Part shown: positions 40,749 to 48,733 of the stretch, piece after piece
Layout: each line of letters starts with the position of its first letter
Numbering within the stretch: the first letter of the stretch is position 1
Assembly (NCBI GenBank): GCA_019084435.1
Contig: JAHRFV010000146.1
Location: forward strand, 1 to 48,870
DNA length: 48,870 nt
Reading direction: 5' to 3'
DNA from: Dethiosulfatibacter sp.
Lineage (GTDB): Bacteria; Bacillota_A; Clostridia; Tissierellales; Dethiosulfatibacteraceae
Position numbers and translations under genes: made by a program
Notes under the pieces: generated by a model
What the model was told of the DNA's origin: nothing
Databases searched by the model: none
Seen by the model: only the letters and a program-made list of their open reading frames with translations

Positions 40749-42101
40749 ATGTTTTTTAAGAGAATTGAAACTGAAGGACTTTCACATTATTCATATATGA
40801 TAGGCGATGGATATGATATTGCTGTTATTGACCCAATGAGAGATGTAGAGATTTACATGCACGAAGCAAGACTAGCTGGAATGAGGATCAAATATATTTT
40901 TGAGACTCACAGAAATGAGGACTTTATTGTTGGGTCTATGGAGCTGGCTGAAAAAACAGGGGCAACGATATACATTTCAGATCATGAGGATCTTGGATAT
41001 GTATACGGAGAAAAAATCCGAGATGGATTTAAACTTGACATCGGGGAGATAACTATAAAGGCAGTTCACACACCTGGACACACATTAGGACACATGAGTT
41101 ATGCGATTTATGAAGAGGAAACAAAGAAAGCGTATATGGTATTCACGGGTGACTGCTTATTTATGGGAGACCTTGGAAGGACTGACTTTTATGGAGAAGA
41201 GAACCTTGAAAAAATGACAGGGCTTCTATACGAGAGTGTGTTCGAAAAGCTACTTCCGATGGGTGATCATGTACTAATGTGCCCTGCCCATGGTGCTGGA
41301 TCAGCATGTGGTGAATCAATGGATAAAAGACCTTATTCATCATTTGGATATGAAAAGATTACAAATGACCAGATGCAGGTGAAATCAAAGGAAGAGTTTA
41401 TTGAAAAATTTGCTAGAATGAGAATTAAACCCAGATATTTTGAGTGGATGGAGGAAATCAACATAAAAGGTGGAGGCTTTGTTGGGAATGAAGTTGTGTT
41501 GAATACACTGACTGTTGATGAAATAGCTGAAATGAAAGACGATATTCTTTTGATAGATGCCAGATCAAAAGAGGGTTATATTGGAGGGCATATCCCGGGA
41601 TCAATTTTTTTACCCAAAGGAAACCTCTCAGCTTTTCTGGGATCCATTTACTTACCGGAAGAAAAGATAGCTTTTGTTATAGACGGAATGATGGGAGAGA
41701 TGGAAGAAATCTACTGGTATTGTAGAAGAATGGGATTTGACAATATAGTTGGATACTTACCTGAGGGTATAGAAATGTGGCAGCAAAAAGGCCATGCAGT
41801 TGATCAACTCGCTACAATATCTGCGAAAGAATACAAGGAAATGCCAAAGGGTGATGACTTTATACTCTTGGACATAAGAGATTACTTTGAAATGGAGAAA
41901 CGAGACCCGGACAAGAACAAAGTGAGTATTCCTTTAAAGAGTCTCTACGATAACATAGACAAGCTGAATAAAGATAAGACTCTTTACATTCTTTGTGGTT
42001 CAGGTAACAGATCTACAACTGCTGCAGCATATCTTAAGATGAGGGGATATGATGTCATTGTCATAACCGGTGGCACAGATATGTACAGAAATCTGGTTTA
42101 G
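40749..42101 (+). CDS. Metallo-beta-lactamase-fold protein fused to two rhodanese domains
   Basis: A 450-residue protein of the persulphide dioxygenase-like fusion type. The MBL half (about 1-240) keeps His107 and His111 in HTPGHTLGH, Asp135 in GDCLF and His181 in CPAHG. The usual THxHxDH motif is THRNEDF here: His54 and Asp58 are kept, but the second His is Asn56 and the last is Phe59. Rhodanese one (about 255-355) lacks a Cys in its loop and should be inactive. Rhodanese two (about 362-450) has the active loop CGSGNRS with Cys416. Related fusions handle sulphane sulphur or persulphide. The altered metal site leaves dioxygenase activity in doubt. It heads an operon with an SLC13-type carrier and an MscS channel. 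Confidence 0.87.
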   Translation: MFFKRIETEGLSHYSYMIGDGYDIAVIDPMRDVEIYMHEARLAGMRIKYIFETHRNEDFIVGSMELAEKTGATIYISDHEDLGYVYGEKIRDGFKLDIGEITIKAVHTPGHTLGHMSYAIYEEETKKAYMVFTGDCLFMGDLGRTDFYGEENLEKMTGLLYESVFEKLLPMGDHVLMCPAHGAGSACGESMDKRPYSSFGYEKITNDQMQVKSKEEFIEKFARMRIKPRYFEWMEEINIKGGGFVGNEVVLNTLTVDEIAEMKDDILLIDARSKEGYIGGHIPGSIFLPKGNLSAFLGSIYLPEEKIAFVIDGMMGEMEEIYWYCRRMGFDNIVGYLPEGIEMWQQKGHAVDQLATISAKEYKEMPKGDDFILLDIRDYFEMEKRDPDKNKVSIPLKSLYDNIDKLNKDKTLYILCGSGNRSTTAAAYLKMRGYDVIVITGGTDMYRNLV

Positions 42102-42142
42102 ACAATTCAAGTGTCTGATGTTCAGTATACGGGAGGTTATCC

Positions 42143-43930
42143 ATGAATACTGATGTGATTATTGTTTTTGTGATACTTTTTGCTGCAGTCATTATGTTTT
42201 CAATAGAAAAAATCAGGAATGACATAGCAGCCATTATTATAATGCTTTCTTTAGCGTGGACTAAAGTCATACCCCTGGATCAGGCGTTTTCAGGATTCTC
42301 TTCGAATGCTGTAATTTCCATCATTGGGGTAATGATAATTGGATATGGAATAGAAAAAACAGGAATAATGGATAGCTTGGCCCAGGTAATAATCGAAAAA
42401 ACCGGGACCAAAGAAAACATAATTACCGCCACTGTTATGATTGTTACGGGAATCATCTCAACATTTATGCAAAATATCGGAGCTGTTGCTTTATTCTTGC
42501 CAGCTGTAAAGCAAATTGGCAATAAATCTGGAATTAGTCATCAGAGGCTTATAATGCCACTGGCATTTGCTGGAATACTTGGAGGCACGCTCACGATGGT
42601 TGCTTCCGGACCATTGATAATTTTGAATGACCTTCTATCAAATGGCGGACATGATGGTTTCGGGATGTTCAGCGTTACACCTATTGGATTAGCTCTCCTT
42701 ATATCATGTGTATTGTATTTCTTCTTTTTCTCAAGGTTTGTGCTACCTGGTGATGAGGAAGAAAGCGGGGTAAGAGACGATGAGCTTTTAGACATATACA
42801 ATCTTCCTAAGAAAATTCACGAAGTGGATTTAGAAAAACCCAGTGAGTTGATTGGGAAGACTATAGAGGAGCTTGAGTTATGGAAGGATTTTGGGATTCA
42901 TATTCTTGCTCTTAGTGATTCGGGAAGTAAAATATATATACCCTGGCGGAAAACCACCTTCAAGGAAGGTCATACTTTGGCTATATTTGGAGAAGAGGAT
43001 CAGATCAATAAGTTTTTTAACGAATTTAATTTAAAACCCAAGGATAAATTGAACACTTTCAAAGAACTTGGAGATGATAAGGAAGCGGCTTTTGCTGAAA
43101 TTATTCTACCGCCAGATTCAGATTTGAAGGGTAAAACTATTGAAGAGATTGCATTGCGAAAAAGCTATAAAATTGAACCTATAATATATATCAATAATAA
43201 GGGTGAAAGATTGAACTCTATGGATTGGGAGATGAAGTCAGGGCATAAGGCTATAGTCTTTGGAAGATGGGAAGATCTTACTAGCCTTAAGGAGTCAAAA
43301 GATTTTGTTGTAATCAGTCAAATCAAGTCACCACCAGAAATCTCAAGAGCTGACAAAAAAGTACACGCCATACTGATTTTAGTAGTAGCTATAGTGTTGA
43401 TACTATTAGGATTTCCCTTGCCCTTAAGCTTTCTATCAGGGGCTATCTTCATGCTTTTTACCAAGGTGATTTATGCAGAAGAGCTATACAAGGCAATAGA
43501 CTGGAAGACTGTTTTCCTACTTGCTGGACTTATACCATTGGGAACAGCCTTTGAACAGACTGGAGCCGCAAAACTAGTAGCTGATGCAATAATAAATGTG
43601 ATTGAATCATGGAACGTTATTTTCATACTACTTGTAATAGGGGTGATAACTTCCTTCTTTTCATTGTTTATGTCAAATGTTGCTGCAACTGTATTACTGG
43701 TACCTCTAATCCTTATTATGGGGGAAAGCTTTGGAATCGATCCAAGAGGACTAGCGCTTTTGGTTGGAGTTGCTGCTTCAAATTCATTTATATTACCTAC
43801 ACATCAAGTAAATGCATATGTCATGGGGGCTGGAAATTATAAGAACTCAGATTTTATGAAGGCTGGGGGAATTATGAGTGTTATATTCCTGCTTGTATCG
43901 ACTGTGATTGTTTATTTCTTTTATATTTGA
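42143..43930 (+). CDS. SLC13/ArsB-type anion carrier with central TrkA-C domains
   Basis: A 595-residue membrane protein. Residues about 1-205 and 415-595 are the two membrane halves, with IRNDIAAIIIMLSLAWTKVI, FMQNIGAVALFLPAVKQI and FMSNVAATVLLVPLILIM; the (Q/S)N(I/V)(G/A)A motifs mark the ion-transporter superfamily. Between them lie two soluble TrkA-C (RCK-C) domains (about 220-300 and 305-385) that may bind a regulatory ligand. Members carry sulphate, thiosulphate, dicarboxylates or other anions with sodium. Next to an MBL-rhodanese protein, a sulphur oxyanion is a reasonable guess. It begins 41 bases after the rhodanese gene with GGGAGG as ribosome site and is followed after 12 bases by the MscS gene. 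Confidence 0.87.
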   Translation: MNTDVIIVFVILFAAVIMFSIEKIRNDIAAIIIMLSLAWTKVIPLDQAFSGFSSNAVISIIGVMIIGYGIEKTGIMDSLAQVIIEKTGTKENIITATVMIVTGIISTFMQNIGAVALFLPAVKQIGNKSGISHQRLIMPLAFAGILGGTLTMVASGPLIILNDLLSNGGHDGFGMFSVTPIGLALLISCVLYFFFFSRFVLPGDEEESGVRDDELLDIYNLPKKIHEVDLEKPSELIGKTIEELELWKDFGIHILALSDSGSKIYIPWRKTTFKEGHTLAIFGEEDQINKFFNEFNLKPKDKLNTFKELGDDKEAAFAEIILPPDSDLKGKTIEEIALRKSYKIEPIIYINNKGERLNSMDWEMKSGHKAIVFGRWEDLTSLKESKDFVVISQIKSPPEISRADKKVHAILILVVAIVLILLGFPLPLSFLSGAIFMLFTKVIYAEELYKAIDWKTVFLLAGLIPLGTAFEQTGAAKLVADAIINVIESWNVIFILLVIGVITSFFSLFMSNVAATVLLVPLILIMGESFGIDPRGLALLVGVAASNSFILPTHQVNAYVMGAGNYKNSDFMKAGGIMSVIFLLVSTVIVYFFYI

Positions 43931-43942
43931 TAGGAGGAGCTT

Positions 43943-44812
43943 ATGAAAGAATTAATAAACTCTATTGATCCGATATATGTACGAATTGCAATATTTATTT
44001 TAATCTCGATTGTCCTTTATGTTTCCACAAAAAAAATATTGAACCGATTCTATCCCTTACTTCAAGAACAAAACAGATGGTATTCTATCAAGAAAGTTGT
44101 TATGAATACAATTTATCTCATTATCTTTTTGATTTTTGTATTTACCTTTAGTGATAAATTCGAGGGATTTTACACGACTTTAGGACTTGCAGGTGCTGGG
44201 ATTGCATTTGCTCTTCGAGAGGTAATCGTGAGCATAGCAGGATGCTTTGCAATACTTTTTGGTGATTTCTTTAAAGTTGGAGACAGAGTGCTTCTTGGTG
44301 GTATTAAAGGTGATGTTATAGATATTGGCGTCTTTAGAACAACAATTATGGAAATTGGAGATTGGGTTAATGGCGATCAATACAACGGTAGAATTGTACG
44401 GGTTGCTAATAGTTTTATTTTTACATCACCAGTATATAATTATTCGGCTAATTTCCAGTTTTTATGGGATGAAATCAGTCTACCAATTCGATTTGACAGT
44501 GATGTCAAGTTGGTAAGAAAAATTTTATCTGATGCAGCTGATGAAGTACTTGGGGATGTATCTAATCAAGCAAAAGAAGCGTGGTATGGGATGAGAAGAC
44601 GATTTAAACTAGAAGACGCACAATTAGAACACCAGGTTTTTATGGTTTTTGATGATAATTGGATTGAATTCTCTTTGCGATATGTGGTGGATATTCGAGA
44701 AAGAAGATTAACAAAAGATAAAATATTCACTATACTACTCGAAAAACTCGATCAGCATAAAGACGTCATTAAACTAGGATCCGAGACATTTGAAATGGTA
44801 AGCGACAAATGA
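43943..44812 (+). CDS. Small-conductance mechanosensitive channel (MscS family)
   Basis: A 289-residue membrane protein with two or three N-terminal helices, then the pore helix region TTLGLAGAGIAFALREVIVS (about residues 78-97), rich in Gly and Ala as in MscS TM3. The beta domain follows with FGDFFKVGDRVLLGGIKGDV and the family signature near residue 120, then a soluble alpha-beta part. The usual PN in the V-IPN segment is replaced by VRVANSFIF. Such channels open when membrane tension rises and let ions out. It is the last gene of the operon starting at 40749, ended by a strong terminator. Its role may be to adjust osmotic balance together with the anion carrier. Confidence 0.87.
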   Translation: MKELINSIDPIYVRIAIFILISIVLYVSTKKILNRFYPLLQEQNRWYSIKKVVMNTIYLIIFLIFVFTFSDKFEGFYTTLGLAGAGIAFALREVIVSIAGCFAILFGDFFKVGDRVLLGGIKGDVIDIGVFRTTIMEIGDWVNGDQYNGRIVRVANSFIFTSPVYNYSANFQFLWDEISLPIRFDSDVKLVRKILSDAADEVLGDVSNQAKEAWYGMRRRFKLEDAQLEHQVFMVFDDNWIEFSLRYVVDIRERRLTKDKIFTILLEKLDQHKDVIKLGSETFEMVSDK

Positions 44813-44833
44813 AGAGAGAACAATAATGTATTA

Positions 44834-44870
44834 AAAAAATGCCACCATGGCTCAGAAGGGCGGCATTTTT
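44834..44870. terminator. Two-way terminator between convergent genes
   Basis: AAAAATGCC and GGCATTTTT flank a loop with an inner CCATGG. Runs of A on the left and T on the right let it serve both the MscS operon and the minus-strand gene ending at 44894. Confidence 0.85.
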
Positions 44871-44893
44871 GATTAAACTTAAATTGGGTTTGA

Positions 44894-45478
44894 TTAATTG
44901 AATGTTTCAAGTACTACAGGCAGTTCATTTATGCGTGAACCGTCCATGGGACTTGATTCAAATAAAATCAGCATCAGTGTTGCATTATTAGGTAAGTCTT
45001 CTTCAGGGATATTGATGTTGAAGGTGAATGTTCCCCAGGAGGGAGCGCCTTCACTGGCAGTTGCAAAGCCTTCGAGATAGATGTAATGTCCATCCTCCAC
45101 CTCATATTGAAGATTCGCTTCAAAAATTCGTGCTTCTCCTGCTACAATATAATTGCCCTGAGAGCCACTGACAGCTATATTGCGGAATGCTTGATTTTGT
45201 GTAGGATCTCCATGAGTGATTTCAACCTGTTTTAGTATTTCGTTCCAAAATATGTCGACTTCTAGAAGTTCACTCATAGTTCTTAAAGGAACATAGGTGG
45301 AACCCTCATAATTAAGTATAGGCAAATCTCCTTCATATTGATTATCGTCAACCATAATTGGATACTGTGCTTCAACTAGGATGTACTGTGTTAATGAACT
45401 GGCAAACGAAGAAATGGGTAGCATTAAGACTGCTCCAATTAGTATACCCAAGATCATGCCTTTAAATGTCTTATTCAT
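44894..45478 (-). CDS. Secreted stalk-domain plus Gmad2-type protein
   Basis: A 194-residue exported protein. Residues 1-27 are a signal peptide. Residues about 30-95 look like the copper-amine-oxidase N-terminal-like (stalk) domain, with LPILNYEGSTYVPLRTMSEL then VDIFWNEILKQVEI, common on clostridial surface proteins. Residues about 100-194 match the Gmad2 immunoglobulin-like domain of spore-germination proteins: ARIFEANLQYEV, GFATASEGAPSWGTF, LFESSPMDGSRINELPV. A role at the cell surface or in binding wall or spore components is likely, with no enzyme motif visible. It starts 20 or so bases upstream of AT-rich DNA that also holds the divergent promoter at 45633. Confidence 0.82.
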   Translation of the reverse strand: MNKTFKGMILGILIGAVLMLPISSFASSLTQYILVEAQYPIMVDDNQYEGDLPILNYEGSTYVPLRTMSELLEVDIFWNEILKQVEITHGDPTQNQAFRNIAVSGSQGNYIVAGEARIFEANLQYEVEDGHYIYLEGFATASEGAPSWGTFTFNINIPEEDLPNNATLMLILFESSPMDGSRINELPVVLETFN

Positions 45479-45632
45479 ATTAACAACTCCTTACACTTTT
45501 ATTAAATTATACACTATTTTTTCATTTTTTTAAACATCCAATGACGGATACTTGTGATGTAAGATAAATCAGACACTTAATAATTATACATATTATATGA
45601 AATATATATGGCATAAAAACGTATATCATAAG

Positions 45633-45661
45633 TTGACAAATAGTTTTAATTGTTGCATAAT
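45633..45661 (+). promoter_or_regulatory. Sigma-A promoter of the YtxH-type gene
   Basis: TTGACA (45633-45638), 17 bases, CATAAT (45656-45661), in an A/T-rich setting. It shares TTGACAAAT with the redox-gene promoters upstream. Confidence 0.7.
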
Positions 45662-45764
45662 ATAACTAAGCCGAATAATTGAGAAGTTGTTATAGGTATG
45701 AATGTTTTTAAAAAGAATGACAAGAGAAGTTTTTCGGATAAAAATATATAGGAGGTACTTAGTT

Positions 45765-46124
45765 ATGATTATCAAAGATTTGATAGAACAGAAACAAAAA
45801 AAAGCTAAAATCGAAGCAGCTAAAAAGGTAGCAATCGGAGTAGGAATTGGTGCGGCTGTGGGTGTGACTGCAGGTACATTACTTGCGCCGAAGTCTGGTA
45901 AAGAAACAAGAGAAGACATAGTAAAAGGCGCAAAGCAAACTGCAGAAAATGTTAAAGAAAAAGTCGAAGAAGTAAAAATAAAAGCACAAGAAGAGTTTGC
46001 TGAGATGAAAGACGTCAAGCATAAAGTCGAAGATGTCAAAGATAAAACCAAAGATAGAGTTGAAGAGCTTAAAAATCAAGCAAAAAGAGATGTTGCTGAC
46101 ATAAAAGAAGAAGCTAAAAGCTAA
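45765..46124 (+). CDS. YtxH-like general stress protein
   Basis: A 119-residue protein with a glycine-rich hydrophobic segment (VAIGVGIGAAVGVTAGTLLA, about 25-44) followed by APKSGKETREDI, the YtxH signature. The remaining 65 residues are a highly charged amphipathic helix with repeats of the kind VKEKVEEVK and VKDKTKDRVEEL, similar to apolipoprotein or LEA-like stress proteins. It is likely anchored in the membrane by the Gly-rich helix. ATG 45765 lies eight bases after GGAGGT; the frame upstream is open but has no ribosome site. In Bacilli such genes belong to the general stress response, and here it precedes a DUF948-like gene, the same pairing. Confidence 0.85.
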   Translation: MIIKDLIEQKQKKAKIEAAKKVAIGVGIGAAVGVTAGTLLAPKSGKETREDIVKGAKQTAENVKEKVEEVKIKAQEEFAEMKDVKHKVEDVKDKTKDRVEELKNQAKRDVADIKEEAKS

Positions 46125-46196
46125 TTAGATATAATTGCACAGGTAGTTAGCGTAAATGCCTGAGCGAAAGCAAATAGATCATACAAGGAGTGGGCT

Positions 46197-46568
46197 ATGA
46201 GTATATATGTTAGCGACCTGCTGATATTTTTGGCAGTGTTTATAGGAATTAGTTTATTGGCGACCATTTGCGCACTGCTCATTATTGCAGTGATTCGACT
46301 GAATAAGGTTTTGAAAAGAGTTGGAAAGATACTTGATGACAACTCTGATAACATCGATAAGACGATGAAAAAGGTGCTTTTGGTTGCAGAGCATTGGGAT
46401 GAGACCAGTGAGAGCCTCAAGTTAGCTGCAAATAAGACTGAGACTACCGTCGATGCTGTGAGTGGATTGTTGACGAGTGTATCGTCTACAGGAACTGCTC
46501 AGTCTATAGTAACGATTGTTGAAAGTGCGTTGCAGGTTGTTCTTGGGTATTACGCAAAACGAGATTAG
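46197..46568 (+). CDS. DUF948-like membrane stress protein
   Basis: A 123-residue protein with one strong N-terminal membrane helix (about 8-33) and a helical soluble tail with LNKVLKRVGKILDDNSDNID and AANKTETTVDAVSGLL, features of the DUF948 group. The pairing with a YtxH-type gene 72 bases upstream recalls the ytxG-ytxH stress genes of Bacillus. The function is structural or unknown. ATG 46197 follows AAGGAGTG. A terminator at 46691 lies 120 bases downstream, and the short segment between shows no gene. Confidence 0.75.
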   Translation: MSIYVSDLLIFLAVFIGISLLATICALLIIAVIRLNKVLKRVGKILDDNSDNIDKTMKKVLLVAEHWDETSESLKLAANKTETTVDAVSGLLTSVSSTGTAQSIVTIVESALQVVLGYYAKRD

Positions 46569-46690
46569 CAACAGATGCAAGAAGCTATGGTATTAATCTA
46601 CTAAAACACAAATAAAAGATAGTATTGTTTGGATTCGATGACTGTTTGACCTGATTTGGACGCTTTGGTCTTACAAGAGTTAATAGCGTA

Positions 46691-46714
46691 ACCGGCCTTT
46701 TAGCCGGTTTTTTT
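46691..46714 (+). terminator. Terminator after the YtxH/DUF948 pair
   Basis: ACCGGC, a CTTTTA loop and GCCGGT are followed by seven T residues. Confidence 0.9.
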
Positions 46715-46754
46715 GTATTAGTATAAGAAAACCGATTATTCAAGGAGGTGATCT

Positions 46755-46787
46755 ATGCTGAAGTGGACGATATTATTTTTAATCTAA
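46755..46787 (+). CDS. Ten-residue hydrophobic peptide, possibly a shortened Lmo0937-type protein
   Basis: ATG 46755 stands six bases after an ideal AAGGAGGTGATC ribosome site and gives MLKWTILFLI before TAA. The start resembles the Lmo0937-type small membrane proteins (MLWTI...LWLLG), which are normally 40-50 residues long. It could be a truncated relic or a leader peptide for the next stress gene. Expression is likely from the ribosome site, but a function cannot be claimed. Confidence 0.4.
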   Translation: MLKWTILFLI

Positions 46788-46847
46788 GTAGACAAAATAA
46801 TGTTTCATCAGATGATGAATCAAATGAATTTAAAATAGGAGGAAACA

Positions 46848-47486
46848 ATGAATAATGAATCAGGAAACAACAGGAATAAGGATGCACTAGGTAACAGCAA
46901 TGTAGAGAGAGACACAGTCTATAATGATAGACAAGAAGGTATGACAGACAGGAACAGAAATGATCATGAGAAGGCCTTGATTGGTATTTTCGATACAGAG
47001 CATGAAGCCATTAACGTAATTAAACGGTTGAAAGAAATTGGTTACCGAGAAGATGATATAACAGTAATAGCGAAAGACAACGAAAAGATGGAACGTATTG
47101 ACGATCAAACGGATGTAGATACAGAAGCTCAGGATGATGGTAGTAAAGTAGGAGCAGGTGCCGCAATTGGTGGAGCAGTCGGTGGACTTGCTGCAGCATT
47201 ACCTGCCCTTGGTCTTCTCGCAATACCTGGAATTGGCCCCATTCTCGCTGCAGGTCCAATAGCCGTAATACTTGGCGGTGCTGTCGCGGGTGGCGTTGCT
47301 GGTGGATTGATAGGCGCATTGACTGAAATGGGAATTAGTGATGAAGATGCTAAAGAGTACAAACACCAGATTGAACAGGGTAAAATAATCGTAATGGTTG
47401 AAAACAAAGATGACTTAAGTGATGAAGTCAACAATACCTACAGACAGAACAACAGTATCCTTGATGGCAGAAGTCAGATAAGATAA
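46848..47486 (+). CDS. YflT/general stress protein 17M-like protein
   Basis: A 212-residue protein. Residues about 40-80 fit the start of the heat-induced stress protein YflT domain (ALIGIFDTEHEAINVIKRLK and GYREDDITVIAK). A long Gly/Ala-rich segment (about 102-165) with repeated GGAVGGLAAA and GGAVAGGVAGGLIGAL follows and could insert into a membrane. The end returns to the stress-domain pattern (DEDAKEYKHQIEQGKIIVMV). Similar proteins are induced by heat, salt or ethanol in Bacilli. ATG 46848 follows AGGAGG. A perfect 16-base hairpin lies after the stop. Confidence 0.83.
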   Translation: MNNESGNNRNKDALGNSNVERDTVYNDRQEGMTDRNRNDHEKALIGIFDTEHEAINVIKRLKEIGYREDDITVIAKDNEKMERIDDQTDVDTEAQDDGSKVGAGAAIGGAVGGLAAALPALGLLAIPGIGPILAAGPIAVILGGAVAGGVAGGLIGALTEMGISDEDAKEYKHQIEQGKIIVMVENKDDLSDEVNNTYRQNNSILDGRSQIR

Positions 47487-47528
47487 CCTGTTTACAAAAA
47501 TAATATATTTAACCAAAGACCATCTAAT

Positions 47529-47565
47529 ATTCAGGAATATCAGCGGTAAGCTGATATTCCTGAAT
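47529..47565. terminator. Perfect 16-base hairpin after the YflT-like gene
   Basis: ATTCAGGAATATCAGC (47529-47544) and GCTGATATTCCTGAAT (47550-47565) are exact complements with a GGTAA loop. There is no T run, so it may stabilise mRNA or stop transcription inefficiently. Confidence 0.7.
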
Positions 47566-47636
47566 TAACACAAATGAAATAAAGAAACATAATGATCGAT
47601 ATCTTTTATGTTTTCTTTTTGGAAGGAGAGGTTACT

Positions 47637-47711
47637 ATGAATAGAGGGTTGGGTATTATAGGAACAATATTGGTTATTGTTTTAGTCCTTTGGCTTCTAA
47701 AAATAATCTAG
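47637..47711 (+). CDS. Twenty-four-residue single-helix membrane peptide
   Basis: ATG 47637 lies six bases after GGAAGGAGAGG and encodes MNRGLGIIGTILVIVLVLWL plus LKII, then TAG. Almost the entire peptide is one membrane helix, with LWLL as in Lmo0937-type small stress membrane proteins. It is followed by a hairpin terminator at 47764. The strong ribosome site and the terminator argue that it is a real short gene, although no function is known. Confidence 0.6.
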   Translation: MNRGLGIIGTILVIVLVLWLLKII

Positions 47712-47763
47712 TGTTTTAGATTTCATGTATAGTCTGAAAACCAATATAAGTTCGATTAAGATG

Positions 47764-47800
47764 AGGGGTAGAGTCGGAAGAAACCGTCATCTGCCCCTTT
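47764..47800 (+). terminator. Terminator-like hairpin before the cyanophycinase gene
   Basis: AGGGGTAGAGTCGG pairs with CCGTCATCTGCCCCTTT in three blocks (GGGG/CCCC, AGA/TCT, CGG/CCG). It ends the small-peptide message or acts in the leader of the cyanophycin genes. Confidence 0.55.
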
Positions 47801-47836
47801 CCTTATATCTCGCTACTTTTTATCCTGGAGGTTAAA

Positions 47837-48733
47837 ATGAACAATAAATCATATTATTTAAGAAAACATGACATCCTACCAAAAGGTCTATTGGTGGCCA
47901 TCGGCGGAAATGAAGACAAAGAATACGATCTCAGGATTCTTTCCACCATACTGTCTTTGGTTAAAAAACAAAGGAAAAACATCGAAATCATTACTACTGC
48001 CAGCCGTTATTCAGAAGATGCCGGCAAGGCTTACTATAAGGCTTTTACCAAAGAAAGCGATCATAACGTCGGTCTTATGCATATTACCACTCGTGAGCAG
48101 GCGCATGACATCAGCTTATTACAACGAATCACCGCAGCTGATGTAATTTTTTTCACTGGCGGTTATCAATTGCGTATCACCAGTGTTTTGGGCGGATCTC
48201 CAATTGAAAAAGAAATTCTACGCAGATATGAACAGGATTATTGCATTATTGCTGGAACCAGTGCTGGCGCCAGTGCCATGTCGAGGACTATGATTTATGG
48301 TGGTGAGGGTAAGACAGCCCTGCGCAAAGGAACTGTCAAAGTGTCAACGGGTATGGGACTCATCGACAACGTCATCATTGATACACACTTTGTGGAACGG
48401 GGGCGGTTTAGCCGGCTCATGGAGGTTGTAAGCATGAACTCAAGTATTACTGGGATTGGTCTCGGCGAAGATGCGGCGATTGTCATAGAGGATGGTTGTG
48501 TTCTAAGAGCTATTGGTAGTGGCATCACGGTGATTCTAGATGGCCAGCACCTTAAACATACAAACGTAGCGGATATAGATTTTAACGAAGCCATAGCTAT
48601 TGAAAATCTGGTCATTCACACCATTGTGAACGGCTATGGATATAATCTGTGTAATAAAAAGTATTTAAAACCCGATGATCTAAGAAAGTTGGATATGGTT
48701 GGAAGTGAGGCGATAAACCATGAAAATAGTTGA
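47837..48733 (+). CDS. cphB: Cyanophycinase
   Basis: A 298-residue serine peptidase-like enzyme (family S51) that cuts cyanophycin, the Asp-Arg storage polymer, into beta-Asp-Arg dipeptides. The nucleophile elbow is GTSAGAS with Ser142; other family segments are VAIGGNEDKEYD near the start, VIFFTGGYQLRITSVLGGSP and IIDTHFVERGRFSRLMEV. The length is typical of the cytosolic form. ATG 47837 follows TGGAGG. The stop overlaps the next gene, cyanophycin synthetase, by 14 bases, so making and breaking the polymer are co-expressed. Presence in a clostridial-type genome is known but not common. Confidence 0.94.
   Translation: MNNKSYYLRKHDILPKGLLVAIGGNEDKEYDLRILSTILSLVKKQRKNIEIITTASRYSEDAGKAYYKAFTKESDHNVGLMHITTREQAHDISLLQRITAADVIFFTGGYQLRITSVLGGSPIEKEILRRYEQDYCIIAGTSAGASAMSRTMIYGGEGKTALRKGTVKVSTGMGLIDNVIIDTHFVERGRFSRLMEVVSMNSSITGIGLGEDAAIVIEDGCVLRAIGSGITVILDGQHLKHTNVADIDFNEAIAIENLVIHTIVNGYGYNLCNKKYLKPDDLRKLDMVGSEAINHENS

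Noticed and set aside
47020..47434. Long minus-strand frames opposite the YflT-like gene
   Set aside because: They are low-complexity shadows of the Gly/Ala-rich coding region, without ribosome sites.
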